Source: Enterococcus sp. DIV0212c (lineage in GTDB: Bacteria > Bacillota > Bacilli > Lactobacillales > Enterococcaceae). From it: a stretch of 36,155 bases of DNA. The DNA lies in the NCBI RefSeq assembly GCF_017377505.1, contig NZ_JAFREN010000032.1, forward strand, positions 1-36,155. The letters are read 5' to 3'. Of this stretch, positions 16,132-23,872 are shown piece by piece. A model generated the notes under the pieces. It was given only the letters and a program-made list of their open reading frames with translations. It was not told the origin of the DNA and ran no database searches. Numbering within the stretch: position 1 is the first letter of the stretch; every line of letters starts with the position of its first letter. A program made the translations under genes and the position numbers.

Positions 16132-18714
16132 TCATTTCATAAAATCATAAGGGCTTGTCTGACCCATTCCAATCATCGGATCAATCGTTTGTGCTTGAAC
16201 TAAATCAGGTGTTAATAAACGGTCGATTGTTTCATCGATTTGTTCAGTTATTTCTTGAACAGGCTCGCTAAATAATGAAATAGCTTCAGCCTTTGGTTTG
16301 ATGACTACAGGTTCAATCGTTTCTTCAACTACTGCAGTTTTTTCTTCTTTTACAGCTTCATAAACAACAGGCTGCTTGTCTTGGTCATCAGAAAATGGAG
16401 ATTCTTTATTCAATCCTTCTTCATATGCTTCCAACTGCATTCTGGTTGTCAAAGTCATATCGTCCGCACTAGTGATTCGCTCTTTCAGCATCGTCAAACG
16501 GCTGGCCGATTCATGAGCAACACACGTATTAAACGCTTGAACTTCACCTAATAAAATAAGTATATCCTTACTTCTAGTAACTGCTGTATAAAGCAAATTA
16601 CGCTGCAGCATGCGGTGATATTGATGAACCATCGGCAAAATGACCATCTTAAACTCGCTACCTTGCGCTTTATGGATCGAACAACAATAAGAAAGGGTAA
16701 TTTTATTCCATTCATTTCGTTTATAGCTGACTTCATTATTATCAAATTGGATCACTAATTCATCGACTTTATCTTCCGAATCCTTAGCCAAAATAATTCC
16801 AACGATTTCACCCATATCTCCATTGAACACATTAAGTTCTGGCGTATTCACTAAGTGCAGAACTTTATCCCCAATCCGATAGACCGATTCATTCCATTTT
16901 ACTTCTTTTTTCGACCCATCATTTGGATTAAAAATTTCCTGCATCATCTTGTTGAGGGCATCAATTCCAGCAGCTCCCCGATACATCGGCGCCAATAGTT
17001 GAATATCTTGTGGTGAAAAACCTTTGGCTTTGGCTTTAGTCACGATTTGACGGACATAGGTTTCGATATGATAGACATCACTTGGAAAAAATGAGCGATC
17101 CTTTTGATTGACAGTAAAATCTTGAGGCAATTTTCCTTGCTTGATTTCATGGGCTAATGGAATAATACTTGAACCATCACCTTGTCGATAAATTTCAGTC
17201 AATTCTTTTTGCGGGATCTCATTGATTTGCAGGAGATCGTGTAAAACTTGTCCTGGTCCAACAGAAGGCAATTGATCTTTATCTCCAACAAAAATCACTT
17301 GCATGTTGGTTGGAATTGCTTTGAATAAAGTATTCGCCAACCAAGTATCTACCATCGACATTTCATCGACAATCAGTAAACCGCCCTCAAGTTCTTTGGC
17401 CGTCATACTGGGATTTTTTTCCCGACCTGTCAATCCAAGTAAGCGGTGAATGGTACTTGCCGGTAGTCCAGTTGTTTCGTTCATTCGTTTGGCAGCACGG
17501 CCTGTGGGTGCCGCTAATAAAATAGGAAACATATCTTGAGTATAATCTTTTATATCTAAAGAAAGTCCGTTTAACTCTGCAAAGAGTGAAACAATTCCAT
17601 TGATTACAGTAGTTTTCCCAGTACCTGGACCACCAGTTAAAATAAACATTGGGGCTTTGATCGCCTCTTCGATTGCTGCTTGTTGGGAATCCCCATAAAG
17701 AATTCCTAGTCGTTTTTCAATGCCGCGAATGTTTTTTTCGATCTCTTTTTTATCATATTTGATTTCTTTTTTTCGAGAAAGTAACCGTTGAATCGACGTT
17801 CCGATCCCCCATTCAGAAAAATATAAACTATTTTCAAAGAGTTTCGTGCCTTCTTGCTGAATTTTACCTTCTTCTACCAAATGGATAATTTGTTCTGCCA
17901 CTTGATCCAGAGAAATTTCAACAGGTCGACTGGCTTCAAGCGTATTGATTGTTTCTCTAAGTAGTATCTCCGCTTCTACATAGGTGTTCCCTGAACGAAC
18001 AGAGTGTTGAAAGATTTCATGAGTGATAGCAGCCCGTACACGTTTATCCGAATCTGCTCCAATTCCCAGTTGTTCAGCAATATTATCTGCTCGCTTAAAA
18101 CCGATTCCTTCAATGTCTTCAACCAATTGATAAGGATTTTCATGAATGACATCCAACGTTTCTTCTTTATAAGTTTGATAGATAGCAAACGAAAGCTGAC
18201 TACCGAACCCGTAACGGTTTAGCCCAACAATCACTTGCTCCATCCCATGATTTAAGCGGATCGTTTCAATAATTGTTTGGCGTTTTTTTTCATTTAATTG
18301 AGGAACTTCCTCTAAGACATCCGGAGCAGCAATAATCCTGTCGATTGCATCCTCACCTAAAATCTCTACGATTTTTTCAGCCGTTCGTTTTCCAATGCCT
18401 GGAAATTTTTCACTAGAAAGATAATTCACAACACCACTGGCAGATGTTGGCCGTTCTTGCTGGTAACTATCAACTTGAAATTGTTTACCATAACGAGGAT
18501 GATCCACAAAATGCCCAAAAAAGCGATAAATTTCTTCTTCTTGAATTTGACCAAAACTTCCTGTCGTCACGATCTCTTTTTCTAGATAATCTGTATTCGT
18601 ATCCGTAATTTTCACCAATAAAACTTTATAAAAATTGCTGGGGTTTTGAAAAAAGATTGCCTGAACTTGTCCGACTACGTATTCTTTTTCCGTTTCTCCA
18701 AACAGTGTTTCCAT
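16132..18714 (-). CDS. recD2: RecD2-type ATP-dependent DNA helicase
   Basis: SF1B 5'-3' helicase (RecD/TraA subfamily) acting without RecBC in Firmicutes, linked to replication-fork and repair tolerance. The 860-aa product has the RecD2-specific N-terminal extension: an OB-like region (VGQVQAIFFQNPSNFYKVLLVKI), tandem helix-hairpin-helix segments (FPGIGKRTAEKIVEILG near 110 and IEGIGFKRADNIAEQLG near 205), then helicase motif I GGPGTGKT at 361-368, motif II LLIVDEMSMVD near 452-462, motif III VFVGDKDQLPSVGPG and motif VI NLLYTAVTRSKD. The start ATG is preceded by GGGGTGAAGTCG; an in-frame GTG inside that site was rejected. The C-terminal ~100 residues are acidic and Pro/Glu-rich, of low complexity. 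It lies 32 bp behind the phosphatase gene, probably one transcript. Confidence 0.93.
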   Translation of the reverse strand: METLFGETEKEYVVGQVQAIFFQNPSNFYKVLLVKITDTNTDYLEKEIVTTGSFGQIQEEEIYRFFGHFVDHPRYGKQFQVDSYQQERPTSASGVVNYLSSEKFPGIGKRTAEKIVEILGEDAIDRIIAAPDVLEEVPQLNEKKRQTIIETIRLNHGMEQVIVGLNRYGFGSQLSFAIYQTYKEETLDVIHENPYQLVEDIEGIGFKRADNIAEQLGIGADSDKRVRAAITHEIFQHSVRSGNTYVEAEILLRETINTLEASRPVEISLDQVAEQIIHLVEEGKIQQEGTKLFENSLYFSEWGIGTSIQRLLSRKKEIKYDKKEIEKNIRGIEKRLGILYGDSQQAAIEEAIKAPMFILTGGPGTGKTTVINGIVSLFAELNGLSLDIKDYTQDMFPILLAAPTGRAAKRMNETTGLPASTIHRLLGLTGREKNPSMTAKELEGGLLIVDEMSMVDTWLANTLFKAIPTNMQVIFVGDKDQLPSVGPGQVLHDLLQINEIPQKELTEIYRQGDGSSIIPLAHEIKQGKLPQDFTVNQKDRSFFPSDVYHIETYVRQIVTKAKAKGFSPQDIQLLAPMYRGAAGIDALNKMMQEIFNPNDGSKKEVKWNESVYRIGDKVLHLVNTPELNVFNGDMGEIVGIILAKDSEDKVDELVIQFDNNEVSYKRNEWNKITLSYCCSIHKAQGSEFKMVILPMVHQYHRMLQRNLLYTAVTRSKDILILLGEVQAFNTCVAHESASRLTMLKERITSADDMTLTTRMQLEAYEEGLNKESPFSDDQDKQPVVYEAVKEEKTAVVEETIEPVVIKPKAEAISLFSEPVQEITEQIDETIDRLLTPDLVQAQTIDPMIGMGQTSPYDFMK

Positions 18715-18746
18715 CGACTTCACCCCGATTCTATCCTAAAATGCTT

Positions 18747-19376
18747 CTATAATAAAAATGAATCATCATTCCATAATTTTAATGTATACGATTCATCTTG
18801 ATCGTCTTCTGTCTTCTCTAAAATGGACAAACTATTATTTTTAAGCCCACCCATACTTCGCAATTCCGCTAAGTCTTTTCCAGAAAGTGCCTGGATCGCC
18901 GCTGTTAATGATGCGCCATGTCCAACAAAAAGGTAAGGTCCTTCCCCTGTATCTACTGCTTTTTCTACAACTGAAGAAATACGGGAAATCGCTTGTTCTA
19001 TTGGCTCTCCTTGAAAAATTTCAGGATTGTATCGGTCCAATTGATACCGCATATGATCTAATTCTTGGCTGTACATTTTTCTCATTTCGGCGATAGATTG
19101 ACCTTCTAATTGCCCCAAACCTAGCTCTTTTAGTTGATCTGTATAAACGATTTCTACAGGCTGTTCTAGTTCTTGATTGATCCCTTCCGCTGTTTTTTTG
19201 GCACGCGGTGAAGTGCTTGAAAAGATTTTTTCAAAAGGGACATCTTTGATTGTTTGTCCTAGTAATTTTATTTCTTCATAACTTGTTGGAAGCAATGGTG
19301 AATCGCCGCTCATTCCTTGAAAACGCAGTTCTTGATTCCATTCAGTTTTTCCATGGCGAGTAAAATATAATTTCAT
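18747..19376 (-). CDS. Histidine phosphatase family protein (phosphoglycerate-mutase-like)
   Basis: A 209-aa branch-1 histidine phosphatase. The catalytic RHG is at residues 7-9 (YFTRHGKTEWN, phospho-accepting His8), the second Arg region is SSTSPRAKKTAEGI near 53-66, and the second catalytic His lies in FVGHGASLTAAI near 150. Such proteins include GpmB-like, PhoE-like and cobalamin-pathway phosphatases; the substrate cannot be told here, and a true glycolytic mutase is unlikely given the length. It is the first gene of a probable two-gene unit with recD2. ATG follows a weak GGGAGC. Confidence 0.85.
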   Translation of the reverse strand: MKLYFTRHGKTEWNQELRFQGMSGDSPLLPTSYEEIKLLGQTIKDVPFEKIFSSTSPRAKKTAEGINQELEQPVEIVYTDQLKELGLGQLEGQSIAEMRKMYSQELDHMRYQLDRYNPEIFQGEPIEQAISRISSVVEKAVDTGEGPYLFVGHGASLTAAIQALSGKDLAELRSMGGLKNNSLSILEKTEDDQDESYTLKLWNDDSFLL

Positions 19377-19507
19377 GTTTTTGCTCCCTTGATTCGTATT
19401 TATTGTTTTGGTGCTTATTCTTTGTTGTTTATCTTAACCAGTGTATCATTTTCACTACGAAAATTCCATTCAACTATCAGAGGAAAAAAGAATCTCAACC
19501 TATCTGA

Positions 19508-19537
19508 TTGCCTAAAAAAAAAGAAGTAGGTTATAAT
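19508..19537 (+). promoter_or_regulatory. Promoter of the tandem-repeat leader and glyoxalase-like gene
   Basis: -35 TTGCCT (19508-19513) and a consensus -10 TATAAT (19532-19537) are 18 bp apart. Transcription would start near 19544, exactly where the first 121-bp repeat begins, giving a leader of about 245 nt before the start codon at 19788. Confidence 0.65.
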
Positions 19538-19545
19538 AACGAAGG

Positions 19546-19772
19546 CTAACTCTTTGCTTAAAAGATTAACGTTACCTGTGACAAAAAACGTCACAAACAT
19601 CGTTTCCTATTTTTCCGTCAGAGTTGAGTGAGCCTATTACGCTTTTATTTTATCTAGCTACATAGACTAACGCTTCGGATAAAAGATTAACGCTGCCTGT
19701 GACAAAGAGCGTCACAAACATCGTTTCCTATTTTTCCGTCAGAGTTGAGCGAGCCTATTGCGCTTTTAATTT
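19546..19772 (+). repeat. Two tandem 121-bp-period repeats forming a gene leader
   Basis: Unit 1 (19546-19651) and unit 2 (19667-19772) are direct repeats. Across the roughly 85 bases from AAAAGATTAACG to TATTnCGCTTTT they differ at only about six positions, while the first 15 bases and the inter-unit spacer are more diverged. Each unit has a small hairpin with GTGAC/GTCAC arms (19577-19593 and 19699-19715). Unit 1 can also close on itself by GGCTAACTC (19544-19552) with GAGTGAGCC (19626-19634). The second unit runs straight into AAGGAGG of the following gene. The remaining part of the 19377-19787 gap is AT-rich and shows nothing else. Confidence 0.75.
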
Positions 19773-19787
19773 AAGGAGGAACCAATT

Positions 19788-20168
19788 TTGTTTTTTAACC
19801 ACATTCATCATGTTGCTATCAATTGCTCTGATTATCAAAAAACTAAGGAATTTTATGTTGAGAAGCTTGGTTTTGAAATTATCAGAGAAAATCAACGGGA
19901 CAATAAAAATGATGTTAAATTAGACTTAAGACTAGGTGTCCATGAATTGGAGATTTTTATTTCTCCGAATCTACCCAAACGTCCTTCATATCCCGAAGCG
20001 TTAGGTTTAAGACATTTAGCTTTTAAAGTTGAAAATATCAATGAAGTGATCGATTTTTTAGATTCTAAGGGAATCGAGTGTGAACCTGTAAGGATAGACA
20101 CGTTTACCGGTGAAAAAATGACCTTTTTCTTTGATCCTGATGGTTTACCACTGGAATTACATGAGTAA
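19788..20168 (+). CDS. VOC / glyoxalase-fold family protein
   Basis: A 126-aa single-repeat vicinal-oxygen-chelate protein, near to the GloA2/YaeR-like group; metal-dependent lyase, dioxygenase or resistance roles occur in the fold. Candidate metal ligands are His8 (HIHHVAINCSDY), Glu54, His76 (LRHLAFKV) and Glu123 (LPLELHE), matching the family pattern. The start is TTG at 19788, eight bases after AAGGAGG at 19773-19779; there is no ATG close by in frame, so this is an alternative start. The substrate is unknown. It is transcribed from the leader of tandem repeats and ends in a terminator. Confidence 0.85.
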   Translation: MFFNHIHHVAINCSDYQKTKEFYVEKLGFEIIRENQRDNKNDVKLDLRLGVHELEIFISPNLPKRPSYPEALGLRHLAFKVENINEVIDFLDSKGIECEPVRIDTFTGEKMTFFFDPDGLPLELHE

Positions 20169-20200
20169 CTTTATCTTATTCAGATTCACTATTGATAAAC

Positions 20201-20242
20201 AAAAAGCTGTCACTTCTAAAAATGAAGGAACAGCTTTTTTTA
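20201..20242. terminator. Terminator between glyoxalase-like gene and trmL
   Basis: AAAAAGCTGT (20201-20210) pairs with ACAGCTTTTT (20230-20239), with an inner CTTC/GAAG stem and T-runs on both strands. It serves both convergent genes. Confidence 0.85.
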
Positions 20243-20248
20243 TTCATT

Positions 20249-20755
20249 TTAGTCTAACTTATCATTTTCATAATGATGCTTTAATTCTAGCGCTGGAAAA
20301 TCTTGTTGTCTCAAGGCTTCATAAACAACCAAGGCTACTGTATTTGATAAATTCAATGAACGAACATGTTCATCATTCATTGGGATACGTAGACATTTTT
20401 CTTCATTTTCCCGCATAAATTCTTCTGGTAAACCTGTTGTTTCCTTACCAAACATAAAATAGTGATCTTGATCATCTGTATAATCTACTTCGCTATACGT
20501 TTGATTAGCAAATTTAGTAATCAAATGTAAGGGTTGGTTTCCTACATAGTCTAAAAACGCTGCTAGATTCTTATGATATGTAATATTCACATCATTCCAA
20601 TAATCCAAACCAGCTCGTTTCAAGTGCTTGTCATCTGTAGAAAAACCTAACGGCTCGATGAGATGTAAGGGTGAATTTGTAGCAGCACATGTTCGAGCAA
20701 TATTGCCCGTATTGGCTGGAATTTGAGGTTCAAATAATACGATATGATTTGTCAT
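20249..20755 (-). CDS. trmL: tRNA (cytidine/uridine(34)-2'-O)-methyltransferase TrmL
   Basis: SPOUT-fold (SpoU/TrmH superfamily) methyltransferase that methylates the ribose of wobble nucleotide 34 of certain leucine tRNAs using SAM; older annotations call it CspR or an rRNA methylase. The 168-aa length is right for TrmL. Motifs: [13 protein letters not shown] near residue 15, the knot elements [13 protein letters not shown] near 98-110, [23 protein letters not shown] near 120-145. The start [11 protein letters not shown] fits the family and follows AAAGGAAA; a longer frame was rejected. Upstream lies a promoter with a structured RNA ending in a strong terminator (20816-20966), so expression may be attenuated. 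Confidence 0.92.
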   Translation of the reverse strand: MTNHIVLFEPQIPANTGNIARTCAATNSPLHLIEPLGFSTDDKHLKRAGLDYWNDVNITYHKNLAAFLDYVGNQPLHLITKFANQTYSEVDYTDDQDHYFMFGKETTGLPEEFMRENEEKCLRIPMNDEHVRSLNLSNTVALVVYEALRQQDFPALELKHHYENDKLD

Positions 20756-20815
20756 GAATACAAGTTTCCTTTCAATTGAATAGCACAATATTTATTTTTT
20801 TCTCTAAAATTAACA

Positions 20816-20931
20816 TAAAAAAAAACGTATCGCCTCGGTGTCAATCACTGCGAGTCGCTACGTTAGTGAAGCTCTTTTCACTAACTTTTATCAGAACAGG
20901 AACCTGATAAAAACCAACGAAAAAACAACTT
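20816..20931 (-). ncRNA. Structured leader or independent small RNA upstream of trmL
   Basis: Between rlmA and trmL on the minus strand, a promoter (20938-20966) is followed by three successive hairpins. They are TTTTATCAG/CTGATAAAA (20886-20912), TTAGTGAA/TTCACTAA (20863-20884), and a long imperfect stem AACGTA-CG-TCG..GTG (20824-20864) followed by nine U residues. The last is a strong intrinsic terminator, about 60 nt before the trmL start codon. Either this is a small RNA of about 115 nt, or it is a leader that lets RNA polymerase reach trmL only under some condition. A match to the Lactobacillales '23S-methyl' leader motif (found before methyltransferase genes, overlapping a terminator) is possible but not verified. 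Confidence 0.6.
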
Positions 20932-20937
20932 GTATGT

Positions 20938-20966
20938 AATATAACACCATTATCAGAGCTTTGCAA
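20938..20966 (-). promoter_or_regulatory. Promoter of the structured RNA / trmL leader
   Basis: On the minus strand, -35 TTGCAA (20961-20966) and -10 TATATT (20938-20943) are separated by 17 bp, a near-consensus arrangement. The start is predicted near 20931. Confidence 0.75.
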
Positions 20967-20997
20967 TACCTTTTAGCGAATTAACTAAATGTAAGCG

Positions 20998-21843
20998 TTA
21001 TCTACTCTTCCCTTTTAACACGCGAACGTCAATTGTGATTTCCGATAATGGATTTCTTTGTAGTTCTTCTTTGACGTGTTCAGCCACGCCCCATTCCAAC
21101 GGAGACATTTCTAATAAATCCAAACGATTCTCTTCAGGAATAGCAAACGTAAACGTCACCCGTTCATCAGCCAAGACATCCATTTCTTTAGAAAATTTAG
21201 CTAAAACTTTCTCGTTAGAGTATGTCTGTTTGATTTCATCTTCTGGATAAAAAGCAGCTCTTAATTCTTTCAAATAATTTGTTTCAGGGATTACTTTGAT
21301 CACTTCTCCATCTTTTTTCAAGACACGCTGAAATTCTTGATAATGAGAAGGTGAAAAAATATTCAAAACAGTATCCATCGATTGATCCGCAAAGGGCAAA
21401 TTCGTCAAATCAGCTACACACCAAAAAGCGTCGATTGGTTGATTACTAGCCAAATAAATGCCATCTTTTGAAATATCAAAACCAAATTTAGAACCTGCCA
21501 ACCCCAAACTAGAAAGTTCTGATAAAAAGCTGCCTTCACCACAACCTACATCTAGCGTGTCTCCAGTTAGATTCATTAAATCAATGATCTTTTCTAATAA
21601 AGGCTGATACATACCACTTTGGATCATTTTACTTCGGTGAACCAACATTTTTTTATTATACTCGGTCTGAATACTATGAGATAGAAAATAAATTGTTCCT
21701 TTTTTCGATAAATCAAATTGATGATTTTCTGCACAAATCAAACTATAGTCTTTCAGCTGAAATGCCTGTTTACACACTGGACAAAGAAATTGTTTCTGAT
21801 GTGTTTCTAAAAAATTACGAGCTAAATCAATTTTTTTCAACAT
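20998..21843 (-). CDS. rlmA: 23S rRNA (guanine-N1) methyltransferase, RlmA family
   Basis: A 281-aa SAM-dependent methyltransferase that modifies 23S rRNA helix 35 (G745 in E. coli, G748 in the Gram-positive RlmA-II type, which affects tylosin susceptibility). The N-terminal zinc site is C21/C24/C37/H41 (FLCPVCKQAF...CAENHQFD), followed by KKGTIYFL and the SAM motif I DVGCGEGSF at 98-106. Motif IV NIFSPSHYQEFQRVLK near 160 completes the family picture. ATG follows AGGAAG. It is divergent from cutC. G745 versus G748 specificity cannot be read from sequence. Confidence 0.9.
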   Translation of the reverse strand: MLKKIDLARNFLETHQKQFLCPVCKQAFQLKDYSLICAENHQFDLSKKGTIYFLSHSIQTEYNKKMLVHRSKMIQSGMYQPLLEKIIDLMNLTGDTLDVGCGEGSFLSELSSLGLAGSKFGFDISKDGIYLASNQPIDAFWCVADLTNLPFADQSMDTVLNIFSPSHYQEFQRVLKKDGEVIKVIPETNYLKELRAAFYPEDEIKQTYSNEKVLAKFSKEMDVLADERVTFTFAIPEENRLDLLEMSPLEWGVAEHVKEELQRNPLSEITIDVRVLKGKSR

Positions 21844-21921
21844 AACGTTACTTCCTATTCACTAAAATTCTAAAGCCTGCTACTAAACTGTCGCTATTTA
21901 TCTTACAACGACAAGAAGACT

Positions 21922-21949
21922 TTGGCAACCGCCAGAATTATGGTACAAT
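21922..21949 (+). promoter_or_regulatory. cutC promoter
   Basis: -35 TTGGCA (21922-21927) and an extended -10 TGGTACAAT (box at 21944-21949) are spaced 16 bp apart. The leader of about 25 nt is followed by AAGGAGTGG. Confidence 0.65.
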
Positions 21950-21980
21950 GCCTGTGAAGAAAAAACAAGGAGTGGAAAGA

Positions 21981-22619
21981 ATGATCAAAGAATTTTGTGC
22001 CGAAAATTTTACGAATATCCCGGCTGCCATCCGAAATGGCGCTGGTCGTATCGAATTATGTGACAACCTAGCTGTGGGCGGTACAACACCTAGCACAGGT
22101 GTTATCGAAGAAGTTGTTTCATATGCTGGAGAAAAATCGATTCCTGTCATGACGATCATCAGACCTCGAGGCGGCGATTTTGTCTATAATGATATTGAGC
22201 TTAAAATCATGCATACAGATTTAATTGAAGCGAAAAAAATAGGAACTGACGGCGTTGTTTTAGGCTGTTTGACAAAAGACGGCTGGCTAGATGAAGAAGC
22301 ATTAGAACTTTTGATTGAAACGGCTGAAGGCTTGCAAATTACTTTCCACATGGCTTTTGATGTTTTAAGTAAAGAAAATCAATTTAAGGCGATCGATTGG
22401 TTAGCAGAACATGATGTTCATCGTATTTTGACACATGGAGGATCAGCAGGAACACCTATTGAAGATAATTTTGAGCACTTAAAAGAAATGATTGACTATG
22501 CCAACGAACGAATCATTATATTACCTGGCGGCGGTATTTCTGATACAAACCTAGAAACGGTTATAAATGCATTGCACGTTAACGAAGTGCATGGAACAAA
22601 AATTGTAGATTCATATTAA
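21981..22619 (+). CDS. cutC: Copper homeostasis protein CutC
   Basis: A 212-aa TIM-barrel CutC-family protein linked to copper tolerance; the Enterococcus faecalis homologue binds Cu(I), but its exact reaction is not settled. The start MIKEFCAENF follows AAGGAGTGG; the earlier in-frame ATG lies in the promoter and is rejected. Family signatures: RIELCDNLAVGGTTPS near 27-42, IRPRGGDFVYNDIEL near 65-79, TFHMAFDVL near 120, RILTHGGSAGTP near 147 and ILPGGGISDTN near 178. It is a single gene ending before repeat copy C. No copper-responsive cop box was recognised upstream. Confidence 0.92.
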   Translation: MIKEFCAENFTNIPAAIRNGAGRIELCDNLAVGGTTPSTGVIEEVVSYAGEKSIPVMTIIRPRGGDFVYNDIELKIMHTDLIEAKKIGTDGVVLGCLTKDGWLDEEALELLIETAEGLQITFHMAFDVLSKENQFKAIDWLAEHDVHRILTHGGSAGTPIEDNFEHLKEMIDYANERIIILPGGGISDTNLETVINALHVNEVHGTKIVDSY

Positions 22620-22623
22620 TAAT

Positions 22624-22849
22624 AAGTGAGTGGGACATAGCTCTTCGAGTCATATCCCACTCACTTGGAATCTAGATAAATGGTGGGAGCAGAAGCAATC
22701 ACTATGCTACGCTTCGATCACATCAAATTCTAAGTGCTAAAGCACTAAGATTTGAAGGCTTCGGAAATAAGCTGAAATTCACAAAGATTTGAAGAACAAT
22801 TTTCGTGAATTCCTTCTTATTTCTCGGGATTAAACACTGCCCCAACCTC
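22624..22849. repeat. Two-part palindromic repeat, copy C, with an internal extra hairpin
   Basis: A small hairpin AAGTGAGTGGGACATAGCTC / GAGTCATATCCCACTCACTT (22624-22666) directly follows the cutC stop. Then come the linker TAGATAAA and the main palindrome (22682-22849) from GGTGGGAGCAGAAGC to the end CCCCAACCTC. Compared with copies A and B it carries an extra segment of roughly 60 bases (about 22698-22758) between GCAATC and CTTCGGAAATAAGCTG. That segment holds its own hairpin, CAAATTCTAAGTGCT / AGCACTAAGATTTG (22725-22755). The element fills the whole convergent gap between cutC and the next minus-strand gene. Confidence 0.75.
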
Positions 22850-22880
22850 TTAAGTACATACAAATGGAAGAAAAAGACTT

Positions 22881-23129
22881 CTACTTTGCTTTATTTTCTA
22901 TTTTTTTTGCTTCTATACTCAATACTAAACTTCCCAAAAGCCCTAAGCTACCTAACAAAAATAGCTCATTTCTTTCAAAAAACACTCCTGTACTGACTAG
23001 TCCACCGCCAATAATCAAATTAATAAGAGCGCTTTGATTCATTCGACGGCTGCTAAGCTCCGGTAAATGAACCTTTACTCCTACTTTCTTATTAAGTTTA
23101 TTGATTTTTTGATTTACTTCATTAATCAT
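22881..23129 (-). CDS. Small membrane protein of unknown function (82 aa)
   Basis: I do not recognise the family. The protein has a basic, helical N-terminus (MINEVNQKINKLNKKVGV), then two hydrophobic stretches at about residues 36-52 (ALINLIIGGGLVSTGVFF) and 57-72 (LFLLGSLGLLGSLVL), and a Lys-rich tail. The start is the ATG after GGAGGG, 15 bases inside the longest frame. It sits 35 bp behind the ABC-2 permease gene in the same direction, so it probably belongs to the TetR-controlled unit. Confidence 0.65.
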   Translation of the reverse strand: MINEVNQKINKLNKKVGVKVHLPELSSRRMNQSALINLIIGGGLVSTGVFFERNELFLLGSLGLLGSLVLSIEAKKIENKAK

Positions 23130-23164
23130 TTGTTTTCCCTCCAAGTATTTTTTGTGATACTGAT

Positions 23165-23872
23165 TTAACTTACTTCCATTTTTTTCACTTTATTTGCAAC
23201 GGAAACAACTGCTCCAACAGAAACAGCTAATAAAATTCCGTAGAAACCGTAAATCAAAGAACTGTTTTCTATTTGCATGATATTACTTAATATTGAACAA
23301 AGAATCAATGCAGTTATGATCGCTGATATAATCGATTTATTTCTAAAAGCAACAGCTAGTGAGATAACTCCTATCATCAATGTTATTAAACTGGAAATCG
23401 CCGCTCCTTTAAAAATAATCGGCCAACTCAACAACAGATCAGCTCCATTTAATAACGGAATATATGCTGAACTAACTGCTAACGCACCTAAACAAATGAT
23501 CGTTGCAAAAAAAGTTGCAGCTGCTGTCCAAAAACTGACAAACATCATTTTATTCCAAAAAATTCTACTACGACTAATTGGATAAGAAAATGATAAGACA
23601 ACCTGACGTTCTCGGTAATCTTCTATAACAAACTTAGAAAACAACACGGCTGAAAAAATAGCGAAACAAGATTGAATAAGAACTTGGCTAAAAAGAATAA
23701 ATAATTTTTTATCCCTAAAAACAACTAAGGAACTTGGTACAACAGGTGTTATTGTCGCACCAACCATAGCCATTGCAAATACCATAAACAAAATAAATAC
23801 TAAGAGTCCAAACATACTGTAAAGATAGGGCTTTAACTTATTTTTTTGATCGTCTAATTTGATATAATTCAT
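23165..23872 (-). CDS. ABC-2 type transporter permease, apparently lacking its ATPase partner
   Basis: A 235-aa polytopic membrane protein with about six hydrophobic segments, beginning with a soluble N-terminus (MNYIKLDDQKNKLKPYLYS) then FGLLVFILFMVFAMAMVGA. The pattern, including DYRERQVVLSFSYPISRSRIFWNKM before the third segment, is that of ABC-2 permeases of drug or peptide exporters. Its ATG follows immediately after the stop of a 40-codon ATPase remnant (TGA-ATG) and uses the GGGAGGT inside that remnant. Without an intact ATPase nearby it may be non-functional or may use another ATPase. Expression is probably repressed by the upstream TetR protein. The cargo is unknown. Confidence 0.82.
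   Translation of the reverse strand: MNYIKLDDQKNKLKPYLYSMFGLLVFILFMVFAMAMVGATITPVVPSSLVVFRDKKLFILFSQVLIQSCFAIFSAVLFSKFVIEDYRERQVVLSFSYPISRSRIFWNKMMFVSFWTAAATFFATIICLGALAVSSAYIPLLNGADLLLSWPIIFKGAAISSLITLMIGVISLAVAFRNKSIISAIITALILCSILSNIMQIENSSLIYGFYGILLAVSVGAVVSVANKVKKMEVS

Noticed and set aside
19415..19600. 61-codon minus-strand frame crossing the first tandem repeat
   Set aside because: Hydrophobic, Phe-rich run through an AT-rich promoter region, with no ribosome site or resemblance to a family.
19546..19772. Possible CRISPR-like array
   Set aside because: Only two units, each over 100 bp and without short spacers; no cas genes in the window.
19699..19923. 74-codon frame starting in the second tandem repeat
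   Set aside because: Its start lies in the repeat hairpin and it runs out of frame into the VOC gene, which has the ribosome site and family motifs. The same frame in unit 1 stops after 17 codons.
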